From Epiperipatus broadwayi (Eukaryota; Onychophora; Udeonychophora; Euonychophora; Peripatidae): a DNA stretch of 64,000 nucleotides. This document shows, one piece after another, positions 62,540 through 64,000 of this stretch; the first letter of the stretch is position 1, and every line of letters begins with the position of its first letter. Below the pieces are notes generated by a model, which worked only from the letters and a program-made list of their open reading frames with translations, was not told the origin of the DNA and searched no databases. The stretch is taken from positions 868,001-932,000 of the forward strand of contig JAQFVV010006505.1 of assembly GCA_028023455.1 (NCBI GenBank), written 5' to 3'. The translations under genes were made by a program, and so were the position numbers.

Positions 62540-62972
62540 AATATTAAATCGTGCTATCATACTTCCAACGTAAAGCTGTAACAACAAATTGAAAACTAAA
62601 TTAAATGGCTGAGCGCTTTCAAGAAGATGTACTTCTCATATTCATAGCCAGTTATGATTCTTTCTTTGAAATCATTGTATAAATAAATACCATATGCAAA
62701 TTCTATGCAAATGAGTCACAAGACCATCTTTTAAATATAACAAAACGTGCATCTTTACGATTACTGGCGAAGGAGTCCTCTACTATAAAATAAGCTTCTT
62801 TTACCTTTCGCACATGGTATTTATTTATATAATGATTTCAAAGAAAGAATCATAACTGGCTATGAATATGAGAAGTACATCTTCTTGAAAGCACTCAGCC
62901 ATTTAATTTAGTTTTCTATTTGTTGTTACAGCTTTACATTGGAAATGTGATAGCACGATTTAATATTATCAT
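62540..62972. repeat. foldback with about 150-bp arms
   Basis: The left arm (about 62540-62690) and right arm (about 62815-62972) share GCTATGAATATGAGAAGTAC or its complement, and AATCATTGTATAAATAAATA-type sequence. The spacer of about 125 bp is less AT-rich (CTGGCGAAGGAGTCC). No hammerhead core or open frame. Family distinct from A-F. Confidence 0.72.
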
Positions 62973-63182
62973 ATTGAAAACAAACAAAGTATAAATCTAC
63001 AGGTTATTACTTAATTTATTTTTGTAATTTTTACAGAATGGTTTTATGAGAAAAAGTTAAGATAATTACTCTAAGTTAATTCGTTTATTTCTTTTATTAT
63101 ACTACCAGCTGCATCCAGCCTTGTAAAGGCCTATGGGTTTTTTTAATTGATTACTCTAACAATTTTTTTAAAGATTTAATAA

Positions 63183-63690
63183 TCAAAAAAGCAAGTCATA
63201 TATAACGTGACATTACTTTTATAAGTTTGTATTTACAAAAATGTAATAGAGAGCATACCAATAGCTCAAACAAGCTCTTAATTGATAAGTGCGGTATGAG
63301 AAAATATTTAAAATCTCTATCCAGAACCTTCCCATCTCCAGACCAACTGGTTTCGAGTTTATGGCTCAGGTCAGTGGAGAGCTAGAATATTCGGACCCTA
63401 GATCTAAAATATCAACTCAAAACCCAGCACTTATTTTATATGTATGTTTAAGTAGAAACTCTGTCTGAAAATTTCAGAGTTTCTACTTAAACATACGTAT
63501 GAAATAAGTGCTGGGTTTTGAGTTGATTTTTTAAATCTAGTGTCTTAATATTCTAGCTCTCGACTGATGTCAGCCATAAGCTCAAAACCAGTTGGTCTGA
63601 AAATAGAGATTTTAAATATTTTCTCATACTGCACTTATCAATTAAGAGCTTGTTTGAGCTATTAGTATGCTATCTATTACATTTAAGATT
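63183..63690. mobile_element. family B long palindrome with two variant hammerheads
   Basis: Outer arms: GAGAGCATACCAATAGCTC and the complementary TGAGCTATTAGTATGCTAT. Inner arms around 63420-63535 form an almost perfect hairpin with centre TCTGAAAATTTCAGA. The minus core is CTGACCT (complement about 63354-63360) and the plus core CTGATGT (about 63564-63570), with GAGC/CATAA/GCTC-type helix II, (G)AAAACC and helix III ACCA-GT-TGGT. Helices are preserved but both cores deviate at G8 and/or A9. Confidence 0.75.
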
Positions 63691-64000
63691 TAATGTAAAT
63701 TAAATAAAAGATTTTAAATGTGAGAATTAAAAGACTGTTATTGCAGTGAAATACAAAAGCTTTGGGAGTTTCAGTTTTATTTTTATATTTTCTGGATATA
63801 TATTTTACTTTAAACAACCCCCCCCCCCATTTGAATTTGACAGCATTTCCAATATATATTTTACTATAATTAAATTAGAGAATGGTTTTTTAATAGTTTA
63901 TTTCATTGGTTGTTTATGGGAAGAAAATTGGTTTTTTAATTGATTGACTTAACAACTTTTTTTAAAGAATTAATGTAAATTAAACAAATGATATAAATAA
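63691..64000. other. no identified feature
   Basis: AT-rich; a poly-C run near 63816-63826. The short frame at 63746-63943 has no motif. Confidence 0.35.

Overview
This is a strongly AT-rich window from a eukaryotic, almost certainly invertebrate-animal, nuclear genome. Evidence: RTE-type non-LTR retrotransposon remnants, tRNA-derived SINEs with target-site duplications, long (TA)n and (ATT)n microsatellites, many foldback repeats, and no bacterial-style gene packing. I cannot name the species. No intact host protein-coding gene is supported. The only coding-like pieces outside retrotransposons are an acidic repeat-bearing open frame at 40.87-41.30 kb, a decayed reading frame at 49.81-50.47 kb, and weaker unrecognised segments.

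The striking content is RNA. Several repeat families carry self-cleaving type I hammerhead ribozyme (HHR) folds: core CUGANGA, helix II, GAAA, a very short helix III, the cleavage nucleotide, and a helix I split by an internal loop. I call the families A, B, C, D and F. A has its best copies at 59531-59589 (-), 55142-55200 (+) and 56585-56643 (-). C is a 618-bp palindrome at 2717-3334 with an HHR in each arm. B is palindromic with a mostly mutated core. D couples an HHR to a downstream tRNA-like box and forms a head-to-tail dimer with cleavage sites 430 nt apart near 21.6 and 22.04 kb. F is a Penelope-like-element style motif. Families A, B and C share an AGATCTAG-type motif upstream of the core and an AGC/GCU helix II, so they look like one superfamily. 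Family A also forms a head-to-tail dimer with a 447-nt period (9.89-10.79 kb). Short tandem copies of a hammerhead-bearing unit are the hallmark of retrozymes; here such units are also mostly arranged as inverted pairs.

Layout: 0-4 kb foldbacks, A copy, C palindrome, B copy, D fragment. 4.48-7.61 kb RTE element (-) with a duplicated 3' end. 9.19-11.06 kb A complex and B copy. 12.06-13.04 kb minisatellite interrupted by a 102-bp tRNA SINE. 14.1-14.96 kb inverted SINE E pair. 15-16.8 kb unrecognised. 19.7 kb F motif. 20.8-22.2 kb B copy and D dimer. 22.47-25.87 kb two truncated RTE copies and small D and B pieces. 27.1 kb tRNA-Gly-like SINE. 27.43-29.15 kb segment flanked by 63-bp direct repeats. 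29.5-31.5 kb RTE tail, A and B copies. 32.19 kb (TA)n. 37.3-38.3 kb RTE tail and F foldback. 39.4 kb tRNA SINE. 40.9 kb acidic frame. 45-46.3 kb D copy and (ATT)n. 48.3-50.6 kb C-like palindrome, F motifs and decayed gene. 51.3-57 kb D, E, F and A elements. 57.04-58.17 kb 361-bp tandem repeat. 59.4-63.7 kb A, D and B inverted pairs and other foldbacks.

A plausible working model, which is inference, is that RTE-type reverse transcriptase mobilises the tRNA SINEs and the ribozyme units, with the hammerheads processing transcripts into unit-length, possibly circular, RNAs.
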